Part shown: in pieces, positions 46,601 through 58,056 of the stretch
Position numbering within the stretch: the first letter of the stretch is position 1
Layout: each line of letters begins with the position of its first letter
From: Chondrosia reniformis
Taxonomy: Eukaryota; Porifera; Demospongiae; Chondrillida; Chondrillidae
DNA length: 64,000 bases
Assembly (NCBI GenBank): GCA_947172415.1
Contig: OX359200.1
Location: 374,501 to 438,500, forward strand
Reading direction: 5' to 3'
Position numbers and translations under genes: made by a program
The notes under the pieces: model-generated
Databases searched by the model: none
What the model was told of the DNA's origin: nothing
Seen by the model: only the letters and a program-made list of their open reading frames with translations

Positions 46601-47994
46601 ATATAGACATAGGTATGACCTTATAGGTATATTAAGATTAGATACAGAACCCATTCCAAGGTTGTACCTCTGTGTCTGCCACTGGAATTCCTTATACATA
46701 AATGTGAGTTACAAAAATAAATTAATATAATTACTTTGTTGCTATGACAACATCCACATAGTATATACTGTAGGGTGCATACACACACATATATAATAGT
46801 ATTTAATATACAATTACAGTTGACTATCATGATGCTTCACCAAGTGGTCGCTCTTTAGCTTTAGGTCTAAGCTAATAGGATATAGTAAGAATCCCAAAAT
46901 GGCAAAGCCTGCATTGAAAGGTAAAAATTAAACTAACCCTAACCCTAAATATAGAAATGAGGTATATATTATAGGCTGTACCTCATATACTTATGACAAT
47001 GGAGGAGTGTGGTATAGAGACCATGTGAAAGCTTTGATAGCTGTAATTATTGTGTTAACAGCGTTAATACTCTGTTAGTAGTTCATGTTTTCTGGTACAA
47101 ACTGTTAGGGTTCATATGTTCTTGTACAAAGCAAACATTGAAAACTAAACAATTTCTTGTTCACACTTTAATTAATATTCCCTTTTGGTGGGGGTACAGG
47201 CTTATAAGGGATGAGTACACAGGATTTGAATTTGGTTGTAGTATTTCCAGAGTATATACATGTATATGCATTAGTATATATATTATGGTGGAGCAACATT
47301 ATAACATTGAATACATATGGGTATTATGTATACTGAAAAGGAAATATGTTAAAAGGTTTTATGATTCAGAAACTATTTAATTTTCTGTTTATTATGTATT
47401 CAATTAATGTAAACAACAATGAGAATGCTTTGATCTACTTTATATGCTGTTACAGAAAAGTTTAGACTCTTGGACATAGTCTTAAAGGATTTATTGTATA
47501 TATATATAAATCTCCTGAAAAAGCATGACACACCTGTATCCTCATCAGACCTACTACATATTACATAGTATATATGCCTTTTTCTTTAATTTTCTTTTTT
47601 CTCTTTATCCAAAATATGTTAATACTGTATACTAGTGGCTACCTCCTGTATAGGAGATATGGCTGTATGGATTTGATTGATTGATTGATATATGCCTTTA
47701 TATGTACTTACAAATACAGTGTTAGAATTTCTTATACATTTTTAAGATAGGAAGAGTTTGAATATGCAAAGTAATAAAGACAAAGGTTAAAGTGCAAGGA
47801 GGAAGTAGCAAGAAGAGCTCAAATCATAACTCCTGTGACTCCTAGACTATATATAATTAGTGATTCATGGGCCCAGCTTGTATGGCCTAGTGCATACACA
47901 CGCATCTGTCACTCTAATATACAGTTATTATGTATTATTATTATTATTATTATATAAGCCTTATGAGTAATCAAAAACACATTCCATACAGTAA

Positions 47995-48060
47995 AGGCCC
48001 ATTAGGTAACTAAACCTAGTGAGATCTTTGGATGAGGATACAAGAGTCTTAACCTCTCTT
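47995..48060 (+). repeat. dispersed SINE-like repeat, fragment
   Basis: Contains the GGTAACTAAACCTAGTGAGA and TTTGGATGAGGATACAAGAG parts of the family. Confidence 0.65.
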
Positions 48061-48148
48061 CATTGGTATGTATAAAAATAACTTTAGTCAAGCCTCTAGT
48101 TAAACGAGGCTGTGATTTTTAATCATTAATTAGGTCAATGTATTACTG

Positions 48149-48173
48149 CTGATGAAGACCTACGGGTCGAAAC
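48149..48173 (+). ncRNA. hammerhead-ribozyme-like core in a dispersed element
   Basis: CTGATGA, one extra A, a GACC-TACG-GGTC hairpin, then GAAAC. This has the order of the conserved hammerhead core (CUGAUGA, stem II, GAAA). The following AACGTT is self-complementary, as a minimal stem III of dimer-forming ribozymes can be. The extra A before stem II and the unproven stem I are weaknesses. A related core lies on the minus strand at 62286-62310, where stem II changes to GACC/GGTT (still pairable). Confidence 0.35.
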
Positions 48174-48512
48174 GTTCAATCTAGCTCAATTTTGTTGCTG
48201 ATAGCTCCAATAAACTTATCTTTCTCAATGTGATTAGATTACGATAAGCGAAACGAGTTAATGTTCAAACACAATGGTACATGCGATACTAAACTAGCTT
48301 TCATGCAAAATCTTTTGAATCTGAAAGTGACAACTGTCTATCTATAATATGGTCTCTTGGCATGTGTTGGCTCTCTACGCAATGTCATTCGATTCGCTTC
48401 CTTAGTCATATGCGTATTGTTTAAGGATTTTTAATGTAAACAGCACGCTGCTTGCACAATCTCGCCTGACCCCCATGGCTCATTGTTTACATAAGAGTAA
48501 ACCGACGTTCAA

Positions 48513-50476
48513 ATGTCTATGGATTCTTCTGAAACCGATTACAGGAGAGGACAGTCGCACTCTAACGCAGTTCAAGTTATACTACTAGGGGTGTGTTCCA
48601 GTGTATGTGAATGAGATCCCTCTGTTTCACGCTCAATTAGTTATATGTCGACTGTCGGTTGTAGGATTCGCTAGTAGGGAAGACTAGCATTATACGCTAT
48701 GTGAACGAAGGAAAAACAACCGAAGATTGCTTGAGAACAGCGACTCAAGTTCATCATATGTGAGTGCTTTATTCACTGACCCAGTGAATTAGTTTCAACT
48801 TCGTAAACAAGTTCAACCTAGTAACTGTGAACCCGGAACATCTAACGCATTGTCACTTCTTTAATTAGAACAAACAACTACTTCGTATGTATGTTTCCGT
48901 AGTTTAGCAACCCTTCCTGCGGGAATTACTCAAAAGTCTTAAGAGAAAATTTGTCTACATCATTATTAATCTATTTTGGCACCCAACAGAATTGCCCATG
49001 CTTACATGAAGGCTGAACTGCATTTAAATGCTATTTTTGCTTCTTGATAGTCAAGATTGTTCAAAAGTTGAATTGACAACAGAGAATGGGCAGAGAGTGA
49101 AACTGGACTTGTGGGACACCTGTGGACACGAGAAGGTAATAGTTGGCTACTAACTTGTATAGTTTTTAAACAAGTTGAATATTTGATATAGCAATTCCAT
49201 TCCCCTAGCTTGTAACCATAGATAAAACATGCTATACATGTTATAAGGATTTTTATGATTTTTGTTCAATCTTCTTCTCTATCATTTTCAGTACCATACC
49301 ATTTCCAGTCAGATGCTAAGAAACATGGACATTGTACTATTGGTATACGACATTACTAATAAAGTGAGTTTCACATAATTGAATAATATTGGTTATGCCA
49401 ACGCTGTAATTGTACATTTTCAAATCTATATATGTCGCCTCTGGCACATTTAATAAGAGCACGTGTGATCTAAAACATGTACTATTTTCCTGTAGATCTG
49501 GCTGGTGAGGTTAAATATATGCAAATTAGACTAAAGTACTGTTTTCCTATACTTGCAACTTTGGGAAAAACCTATAGAGCATAATATTTGTGACTTGTGT
49601 TACAAATGGTTACTTGTGTTTGCCTTTGTGTCCCCCTTTAAGGCCTCCTTTGAACATATTCAAGAGGAATGGACGAGCTTGCATGGTAAAAAGATGCTTT
49701 CATGGATTATGCAATTGGAGCAGCAGGAAAACACCATGAGAAAACGTATATCCAGAACCTTGGTCGGTAATAAGTCAGATCTGGGCAGAGATAGAGAGGT
49801 ACAATTCATTGTAGCTGCACACTTAAGACCAAGTCAACTCTAAAATAAAAATTACAGTAATATGATACTATTGGCTAATAGAATCAGCCAAGTCCAAGTA
49901 TTGATTATAAATTAATAGACATAGATCTTAGACACTATTCCTGTTAGATTGAGGGTGAAGGGTATATCTGTTTCACACTAGTAATTACAGAAAGCTTAAT
50001 GGATTTCTTAGAGTTTTATGCAGTCATTTGCAAACAAACACTTCATGATCATGTGCTTTGACAGTAAGGGAAGCTTTTAACTTCTACCCTTATTTGTATT
50101 AAAACATGCAGCATGAATAATTAATACACTGCAGTCTCAATTAGAGTAAATTTGTTCAAATATTCACAGGTGCTAGTAAAACAGGGGGAGGAACTTGCAT
50201 CCAATTGGAATGCATTGTTTTATGAAACTAGTGCTAAGACAGGAAATGGAATTAATGAAATATTTAAAAATATTGGTAAGAATAATTACTAATTACTTCT
50301 CCCATTTTCCATTGAGGTTACAATTTTCCATTGTGTTTATAGCTGAGAAGGTTGCATTGCAAAACTTTAAAAGATGGTCTGAGAAGTCAAATAGTATTTC
50401 ACCAATTGAGGAAAGCAGGGCGTTTAATATATCAGATATACCAGTCTCACACAAATACAAACATAAATGTTGCTAA
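48513..50476 (+). CDS. atypical Rab-like small GTPase
   Basis: Membrane-anchored small GTPase, probably in vesicle traffic. Seven exons in phase: 48513-48590, 48665-48759, 49051-49135, 49292-49363, 49643-49798, 50170-50275, 50343-50476 (241 aa). The P-loop is GDSLVGKTS, built across the first splice junction. G3 is WDTCGHEKY, with His where Rab and Ras proteins have the catalytic Gln. G4 is NKSD and G5 is ETSAK. The C-terminus is CC, a Rab-type geranylgeranylation signal. Switch I is unusual (around CLRTATQVHHM), and about 12 extra residues precede G4 (GKKMLSWIMQLEQQENTMRK). The subfamily is not assignable by eye; the P-loop and CC end are Rab-like. Confidence 0.85.
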
Positions 50477-50534
50477 TAACTATGCTTGAATATATTTAAA
50501 TAATTGTGGTTTAAATGTTATCATATTATTAGAA

Positions 50535-51964
50535 ATGGCCGGATTAATAACGAGTCGGAATATTTTTTCGTACTGCAGTTTGCTTCCCCTTCAAACAATA
50601 TCTAGGAGAAGTTTAAGGACTTTGAGTTGTGTTTCAAATTGTTTTATTCAATCAGCCAGCGAGACTGAACATATAACTATATCTAGACCTCGGATTATTC
50701 GAGTCTCTACCGCTTGCAAGGGTAGATTTTACAGTGAAGAAATGAAAAGAACGGATGCAGATTCGGTTAAAACTAAAGTCTCTAGCACCTCAAAACCGCA
50801 GTACGAATATGGTTCCGTTTTAAGGGACCTTCAGAAGAGGGAAGAACCACCTAAGGAACTGACTAGAGCTAGGAAAGGCGAGTGTAATCTATTCTAGTAC
50901 GTACAGGAAGACTTCACCAACCTGCTTCTATATAAGCTTGAGTATTATAATCCACTGTATGCATATCTCATAGAAGCTAGACAGCATTTCTACATTTGTC
51001 ACTTTAATAATTTCACTTTTGTTTTGCCTTGCACCAAACAGTGGTCCACTCGAGATAATTATGGGGGCCTACTCCTAACTAGGGATGCACACAGGTGTAG
51101 ACTGAAACGGTGTAGTTGAATAAAATTCCAAGCTACACCAAAGGGTTTTAATTAAAGGGTTATACTCATTTAACTCTCATGCAGTGGTGGAGGCAGGTAA
51201 AGATGCAGGATATACAACATTGATATTGGTTGGGCTTGGAATAACGGGTGTGCTGCTGGGGGTCCTTATCTACGAGTTCTTCTCCTCAAACAGTCCTCAG
51301 AAGCTTTATGCAAAGGCTTTGAGAATGATAAAGAAACATCCTCAGGTTAGTCTGTATTCAATAATGCATGGCCCAGTGGAGATGTTGAGAAATGGTAGAT
51401 AGCATATCTTTTGATTTTGTAGGCAATCGAGATGCTTGGTTCTCCAATAACTGGACATGGTGACTATTCGGGAAGAAACAGAAGAAGGATGATAAAGTTT
51501 GTAAAAAAGATTTCATAAACCAGAAATTAAATTGCAAACTTTGCATGCTGTAATTGACAAAGACCTTTAGGTTCAAACATTCTGTATTATTTTTAGTTTA
51601 AACTGCATAATTGGCTCAGAATTTGCTTTGCATTTGTTGTTTTGAAAGTCAATAACATTCTGACCTCCTGTTTGGTATTTCTACTTCTCTTCTCCCTCTC
51701 CCTTGCAGTGCTCAAGAGTACATTGTCAATAAGGAGGAACACATGATGATTGTGTTTTATGTGTCAGGGTCAAAGAGGAAGGGAGAAGCACAGATGGACT
51801 TTAAGAAGGTAGACAAGTATCTGGACTTTGGCATGTTTTTTTACTTAATTTAATCTGTTTCTTTGTAGAACGAGAAGGGCAAGTACATTTGTCGTTATTT
51901 GATAGTTACATTAGAGGGTTATCCCCCAGCTACCATTACACTGCAGGACAACCGTCAGCTGTGA
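50535..51964 (+). CDS. TIMM21: TIM21, mitochondrial inner-membrane import subunit
   Basis: Component of the TIM23 presequence translocase and of respiratory-chain assembly. Exons: 50535-50877 (or 50883), 51185-51345, 51423-51496, 51709-51808, 51869-51964 (about 257-259 aa). The Arg/Ser-rich start without acids (MAGLITSRNIFSYCSLLP…) is a mitochondrial targeting sequence. Then come a transmembrane helix (TTLILVGLGITGVLLGVLIY), the family motif FFSSNSPQKLYAKAL and the intermembrane-space domain (GHGDYSGRNRRR, EEHMMIVFYVSGS, RYLIVTLEGYPP) ending at QDNRQL. The first intron could use a GC donor (AAAG|GCGAGT) or a weaker GT donor six bases later; both keep phase 1. The gene starts 58 bp after the GTPase stop codon. 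Confidence 0.9.
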
Positions 51965-52080
51965 ATAATTTATGAGACTATTTGTGAAACATTACGTAAT
52001 TCATGCATAAGCAAGCTCAGGAACGTGACCATTGTCTTTCAAAATAGTTAGCGTTTATGTAGAATCACGTGTTTACGTAC

Positions 52081-53797
52081 ATGAACAGATTGGTACGGAA
52101 TCTTTCAGGAGTTCTCTATGAGACAGCAAATGTAATGGCCAACACACAAACTTCCGCATCTTCTGTAGCGCAGAATGTAGTCAGCGAAGGGTACGTGATA
52201 TGTGCGCAATAGTTTTTGCATGCTTTATGGTGTATGGACGTACTTTTATAGGTGGCTCTCTCGACTCACAAGTTGGATTCCGTCATGGAGACCTACATCC
52301 AGACAGGCGTTGCAAGAAGCCGAGCACAGAGTAATGAGGAGTGAGTTGTTTAGTTCAATTTGAGAGAGATACGTGATATACTCCTTTACTGTCCCTTTAG
52401 ATGTTAGATCGTCCTACCGCAGTGAGATGGTGGAGATTCAACCGGGCATTCACATTAACACTGTCATTGTTCCTTCAGCTTCAGCCAAAGAGGTTGACCC
52501 TAGAGAGAATGGTTTGGCCACACCCACACCTACCTCTCAAAGGTTACCACTGGTGATGGTGCATGGGTTTGGAGGTGGATTGGGTTTGTTTGCAAAGAAC
52601 TTTGATTCTCTTTCTGAAAAGCGAAAATTATATGCTTTTGATCTGTTGGGGTTTGGACGGAGCTCCCGAATAAGGTTTTCCAGTGATGCTGATCTGGCAG
52701 AACAGCAGTTTGTTGATGCTATTGAGAGCTGGAGAAAGAAAATGGGTTTGGAAAAATTTATTCTTGTGGGTCATAGCATGGGTGGATATCTGGCCTGTAG
52801 CTATGCCATTAAGCATCCTCAGAATGTGAGACATTTGGTCCTAGCTGACCCATGGGGATTTGTTGCTCAGACACCAGAAGAAGCAGAGAGCCTGCGAAAC
52901 CTTCCTTTGTACGCAAGGGGCCTGATTGGAGTCTTTTCACGCATCAACCCAATCTCAGTTGTGAGGGCTTCTGGACCAATAGGTAAGTATACATTAATAA
53001 TCCAAGTGATAATCAAACCACAAGTAATCTTTCTCAAACATCACAAAGAGGGAAAACATGAAAGAAAAAATGCTGGGAATTGAACCCAGGACAGCTGGTT
53101 ATGACCACCAGTGTGTTTTTATTATTTTTGTGTAAGTTGATGAGATCTTAGTGTTGCCTTGTGTATTTGTTAGGCCCAAAGATATTTGGCAGAACAAGAG
53201 CTGATCTCGATAGAAAGTTTTCTGATTTCCTGTCCGAAGATGACTCCATTACTGACTATCTCTATCACTGCAATGCTCAGACTCCTTCGTAAGTCTGTTT
53301 TGTAGGACTTTCCTTATATGGCAACTACATGTTTGCCTTATATGGTAACTAAATATCTTTCCTTATATGGCAAGTACATGTTTGCCTTATATGGTAGCTA
53401 AACATCCTTTCCTTATATGGCAAGTACATGTTTGCCTTATATGGTAACTAAATATCTTTTCTTATGTGGTTTCAGAGGAGAAACAGCTTTCTACAACATG
53501 TGTTCATACCTAGTCTACCCAAAGAGACCGATGATGGACAGAATGGATAAACTAGATGAGGGTGTGCCATTATCTTTTGTGTACGGAAAGAGGACTTGGA
53601 TGAATGCTACAGGCGGAGAGAGAGCCAAGTTCCTCCGCCCTGACTCCTATGTAACCTGTCAATTTATTCCTGCAGCTGGACACCACGTGTATGCAGACAA
53701 TACGGAAAAGTTTAATGAAGCTGTAAAGGAAATATTTAATAAAGTAGACGATAACAAAGACATTAAAGTTCCTGTCAAGTTGAATGTTTTATTCTAA
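52081..53797 (+). CDS. ABHD4: alpha/beta-hydrolase of the ABHD4/ABHD5 family
   Basis: Lysophospholipase / N-acyl-phospholipid hydrolase family. Exons: 52081-52190, 52252-52340, 52401-52982, 53174-53288, 53476-53797 (405 aa). Features in order: a Trp-rich N-terminal segment (SRLTSWIPSWRPTSR), the oxyanion motif MVHGFGGGLG, the strand ending FDLLGFGRSSR, the nucleophile elbow GHSMGG, DPWGF, a lid region, a late acidic segment and the terminal GHHVYADN, combining the catalytic His with the HxxxxD motif known in ABHD4/5. The Ser in GHSMGG points to an active enzyme like ABHD4, not to the co-activator ABHD5, whose serine is replaced in mammals. Intron 3 holds a tRNA-like fragment and intron 4 an array of CArG boxes. 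Confidence 0.9.
53060..53105 (-). ncRNA. tRNA-derived fragment
   Basis: On the minus strand the sequence reads CCTGGGTTCAATTCCCAGCA preceded by an anticodon-arm-like CTGGTGGTCATAACCAG. It has a good T-arm with B-box (GGTTCAATTCC), but no D-arm or 5' half was found. It is probably a tRNA pseudogene or a tRNA-derived repeat fragment rather than a functional tRNA. Confidence 0.4.
53300..53462. repeat. ~50-bp tandem repeat with six CArG boxes
   Basis: Three copies of a unit containing two CCTTATATGG motifs each, at 53312, 53336, 53361, 53385, 53411 and 53435. CCTTATATGG is a perfect CArG box (CC(A/T)6GG), the SRF binding site. The repeat abuts the last acceptor of ABHD4. Confidence 0.9.
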
Positions 53798-54449
53798 TTT
53801 CTAATTTTAATAATGTACATTTCAGTTTTTAGATAAAATTTTACTTTTTGTGTAAATTATTTTTGTATTTATGAATGCTGAGTACATATGGATAACATTT
53901 ATTATATTATAGGATAACTATGCTGTATATTATGCTTACACCAATAGCGACCATTGTTAAATGACATTCATAGGCGGCCATTTTGTGGTGGTCAAAATGT
54001 TTATCCAGTAAACCAGTGGTCCAGGCAAGTCTAAAACTAGAAAGTACAGGTATTTAGAGCTTTCTAGTTTACTCGTAGACAGTATAGTAATAGTCAGTGA
54101 ATATCTGTAGTCAGTGTGAGTTTGGCGAAGTTGAGTTTCCTATAAAACCGGGTGGGATTGAAGATTGCGGGTATGCAATGTCACGTATGTTTAAGAACAT
54201 GATTCCGGTGGACCTTCCCTTTGTGAAGAAGGTACAGATAGCTCCTTTCAGATGCGCATTTCTGTACCTTTGGTACTAGACCTCTAGCTACCTTGATACT
54301 TGTACCCAAGTCTGTACTAATATGCATTGCGTCCACTAATTTTAGATGCTTTTTATGTCAGTGTTTATGTTTATATTTGATGCATAGCTGATCATTGTCG
54401 AGTTGGAACTGTTGAATTTGAAGCTTGTATATATAGAGTGTCCAATAAA
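53798..54449. other. ABHD4-ZC3H18 intergenic region
   Basis: No supported gene. An unexplained 60-codon open frame at 54097-54279 (including GEVEFPIKPGGIEDCG) is followed by a GTAC that could be a donor. It might be a 5' exon of the next gene but shows no recognisable family. Confidence 0.35.
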
Positions 54450-57400
54450 ATGTCAAAGGGAATGTCATACTCGAGTGACTACGAGGAAGAAGAGGAGGAA
54501 ATTGAAGAGGAAGAAGAAGGGCAGACTCCAAATGAAGGCAATGCTGCTTCCTTGAAGATGGACAGTGATGAATCTCAGAGAGACAAAGATTCTTTCAAGT
54601 TGAGTAGTTCAACACACACATTGATGGAGAGCAGGTCAAAGAACGTTGAAGAGCAACATTGTGATCAAACCAGGTATACTCCACCGAGCAGGGAAGACTC
54701 AGAAACAGAGTTAGATTATAACGAAGAGGACACGGGCGATGAAGCAGCTAAGAAGTATCATACAGGAAAGAGAAAGGTTAGCATTTGCAGAAACACTAAC
54801 AGTCTCCATTTTGTGCTGTACAAAGGCTATTAGCAGGGCAGCCATCTTTATCACTTAGGACTCGGAGGAAGGTGAAGTTACCTCAGGTGAGGAGGGAGAG
54901 ATTGTAGAAAAGGCTCAGTCGTATTACAGATATTCACGAAAGTCAAGATCACTGGTTTGTGCGCCATGAAATGGTTTGTTAATTATGTTCAGCATGATAT
55001 CTGTATATGTCCCTCATATACAGACACCGCCACAGCATCATTCAAAAGTGGATTCATCTATCTGCAGACATTATCTGGCAGGTAAGCCCTTCCCCTGGTC
55101 CCCTCCCTCTATGACTCCTCCCTCCTTGATCCCCTCCCTCCCTCCTTGGTCCCTCCCACTCTTTGACCCCTCCCTCCTTGGTCCCTCCCACTCTTTGATT
55201 CCTCCTTCCTTGGCCCCTCCCACTCTCTGACCCCTCCCTCCTTGGTCCCTCCCACTCTTTGACTCCTCCTTCCTTGGCCCCTCCCACTCTCTGACCCCTC
55301 CCTCCTTGGTCCCTCTGCACTCAATTTGCTCACCATTTCTAGGTACCTGTGACTGGGGAAGATCCTGTCGTTTCAGGCATCCCTCAGCTGATGGTAAGTA
55401 CTACTTCTGACAAAAGAGTCATGCTATTTGTTTATTTGTTAAATTAACAATGGGCAGAACTGATAAGGCTGAAAGAGAAGGGTGCCTTACCTGACCACAG
55501 ATCAAGGTATCATGAAGGGAGAGAGGGATGGAGCGATCTTAAAAACTCCTCTCCTAGATCACACAGACATGATGCAATGCCCTATGGACATGGGTCAGGG
55601 TATGCATCCAGAAACCCATTCTTTCCTGGTGAATTTGGAATGGGGCCTGGTTACCATGGTAACAGGCCACCCTATGTCAACCCATTCATAGGTGCTTCAA
55701 GAGCTCAGTACGATCCTGCAATGATGGTTGGTAAATAAATCATTAAAGGTTGTCTTTTATAAAAAATTAAGTAAATAGTTGTTTGTCTCTATCTGCTCTC
55801 TCACAGGAGGAGACAGAGGGATGGGTGCGACTGAGAACTCCTCTCGTGATGAACGTGTGGGATGATGACGATGGTTCATTTACAAAGAAGAAGAAAAAGG
55901 TATCGATATATTTAATTAGTACATTATTAAAATTGAGTCACTTTACCCATGAGTGATAAAGATACTAATACAGAACCATTTGAACACTAAAAAGTTAAGC
56001 TTCACTAGCAACCAAATGCATATTTGACAGTGTACTTTCAGTATCAGAATACAGATAGTTAAAGTAAATTATACAATATACTAAGGTAATCTAATATAAA
56101 TAAAGAATTTAATATAAATAATTCATATGGCTATATATATATATATAATTATATTATATTATTTATTTATATTATTTATTTATTTATATTAGATTACCTT
56201 AGTATATTGTAACTTGTACTGTATGTATACTCGTATAATTTACTTTAACTATCTTAACTATAGTTATGTATTTCCTTTGTGTAGAAGTATGCAAAGGAAG
56301 ACAACGACAGTGGAGGGTAAGGATGTGGCTTCCTGTATAAGGGACGTACATAAGTAATGACTGCGAGGCCTCACTTTACAGGATCCCATCAAAACACACA
56401 ATGTCTTGAATAATGTTTTTGTAACCTTTGTAATGTCAATAACCAGCTCAATAGACTGTATGTCTCTCTCTCATTAGAGAGGTTTCGTGCGCCTGGCAAC
56501 ATTAACAATGTATGCTAATTGCATGCGTCTTGTGTCGTGTGTAGTTACGATGAGTCGAAAAAGAAGAAAGCTAAAAAGAAAAAAAAGCGATCAAAAGAAA
56601 TTTCTGATTGCGAAGATTCATCATCTGAGAGGACAGGAAAAGTGAAAAAGAAGAAAAAGATAAAACAGAAGGGCGAAGCCAGTGATTCAGATGGGTAACC
56701 TTTCAGTTTAATCCATCATTACAGGGCGGCCATCTTTACATCTTATTATTTTGTAGAAATGATGTGCAACACAGTATTACAAAGCATAAGAGAAAGGTTT
56801 CTCCATCAAACCAACTCCTTAGCAACAAGCCCCACCTCACTAGTGACAGATCTGATGAATTTAAGACAAAGAGGTAAGTATTTTGTGAATTTGATCACAA
56901 AATTTTGTTTTGTACATAATCCCAGTGGCTCCTTTTTGCTGACAGGGTTCGATACAAGAGTAAGGTTCCAGAAGGGGGGAGTATTGTCCCCACAGTTGAG
57001 GAGAAGAAGAAGAAAGGACAGCTAAACAGAGATACTGAAGTGAGTTATTTACAAGTCTTACTGCTCCTTTAAACTCAGTCCAACAGTGTGTTAGAGAAGG
57101 TCCAAGTGTCTAGTGTGGTACTGTATGTTGTGTGTGTCTAAAGAATGTGAGATTGCGAGTTTGACTGCATCTGCAATCTTTTGACACACATGGATTTGAT
57201 GCATCAGTAACTCCGTATACTAGTCCATACACCTAAGTATTCTTTTAACCATAATGTTTTACTATGCCTAAAATTTGGATAAATTGCTGTCACATTTGAT
57301 TCCCAGATATACAGTATCTAATTGTGGTTCGCCGGTGTATATAGTATAGTGACTACTGACAGCTGATTGGTTACACATTATCCAATTGGATTTGTCCTGG

Positions 57401-57625
57401 TATACATTGATAATACATGAACTCCTACTAGGAGTATGCCTGACCAACCAGATGACCAAAGTCTGATCTTGGTTGGTTGGGAGACCTGCCTATGTTTCTT
57501 GTCTCTTCTTGTTGATAGACTAGAATGTTTATAACTCTTCATCTCCTGTCATTTATCTGATTATTAAGGTATCAGAACTCAGCAAAATGACGAGACACAA
57601 AATGGCCGAGTATGAACCTGCATAA
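54450..57625 (+). CDS. ZC3H18: ZC3H18-like CCCH zinc-finger nuclear protein
   Basis: Probable RNA-processing adaptor linking cap-binding and decay complexes, if orthologous to ZC3H18. Eleven exons in phase: 54450-54776, 54859-54954, 55024-55081, 55343-55393, 55458-55726, 55807-55899, 56285-56316, 56545-56694, 56757-56873, 56946-57039, 57569-57625 (447 aa). An acidic N-terminus (Glu runs, SETELDYNEEDTGDE) leads to a single CCCH finger built over a splice site, CRHYLAGTCDWGRSCRFRHP (C-x7-C-x5-C-x3-H). A Gly/Pro/Arg-rich segment, the motif EGWVRLRTPLVMNVWDDDD and a long Lys-rich nuclear-localisation-type tail follow. Orthology rests on finger sequence, acidic N-terminus and basic tail; human ZC3H18 is much longer. 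Intron 3 is a pyrimidine-rich minisatellite and intron 6 holds a large fold-back. Confidence 0.75.
55090..55320. repeat. pyrimidine-rich minisatellite
   Basis: Tandem CCCTCCCTCCTTGG-TCCCTCCCACTCTTTGA units (about 30-32 bp) filling the 261-bp intron 3 of the ZC3H18-like gene. The minus strand is G-rich and could form quadruplexes. Confidence 0.9.
56053..56255. mobile_element. ~200-bp fold-back (MITE-like)
   Basis: Long imperfect inverted repeat. The left arm starts AGATAGTTAAAGTAAATTAT and includes CAATATACTAAGGTAATC; the right arm contains GATTACCTTAGTATATTG and ends TTTACTTTAACTATCT. The centre is an AT dinucleotide tract. It is intronic in the ZC3H18-like gene. Confidence 0.75.
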
Positions 57626-57960
57626 TGTTTAAACTGCTTCACTGTATGTATTTCTTCCCCCACTGTGTTATTAACTCAGGAATTAACAGAATTCTTATTT
57701 TTGTTACTTCACTATCATTATGTGTATTCTAGTTTTATAATGGCTATATATATAAGTACTATATAATACACTGACTACATGTACATATGATATACAATAC
57801 AATATTTTTAGCTCTGGAGCATATACATTATCCAAGATTTAGATGAATGCATGCAGCAGGTGGATGTAAGGGCACGCTGACATTGATCTATTATAATTTT
57901 ATATTTACGTCGTGCATGCTTCACTGAATGCATCATTGCTTGATACTTCAGTAGGATAAC
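57626..57960. other. intergenic AT-rich stretch
   Basis: 3' side of the ZC3H18-like gene; no genes or clear elements seen. Confidence 0.5.
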
Positions 57961-57970
57961 ACAAAATTCA

Positions 57971-58034
57971 TGACGTCATTTCAGACCAATAATACATCAG
58001 GGTCCGTCTCTCGCGCCAAATGTTTCTATAAAAG
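57971..58034 (+). promoter_or_regulatory. compact promoter: CRE, CCAAT, E2F, TATA
   Basis: In 64 bp stand a palindromic CRE TGACGTCA (57971-57978), CCAAT (57986-57990), GCGCCAAA (58013-58020, the reverse of the E2F site TTTGGCGC) and TATAAAAG (58027-58034), in the order and spacing of a polymerase II core promoter. Transcription would start near 58057. Confidence 0.6.
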
Positions 58035-58056
58035 ACCAAGAAAAGTTTCAGTTGTA

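Larger units (their letters stand above)
43100..48512. other. intergenic region without supported genes
   Basis: Short open frames (the longest 88 codons at 45026-45289) have no recognisable similarity. The region includes SINE-like copies (46385-46600 and 47995-48060), a TAA/TTA microsatellite near 47934-47953, and an element with a hammerhead-like core at 48149-48173. Confidence 0.5.

Noticed and set aside
46931-46948. Telomere-like CCCTAA repeats
   Set aside because: Only about two and a half units; too short for an interstitial telomere tract.
53417-53475. Upstream start for the last ABHD4 exon
   Set aside because: The added residues come from the CArG-box repeat in the intron; the acceptor TTTCAG at 53475 joins in phase with the previous exon.
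57429-57480. CCAACCAG / TTGGTTGG inverted motif as a mobile element
   Set aside because: Arms too short and imperfect, no second copy seen.
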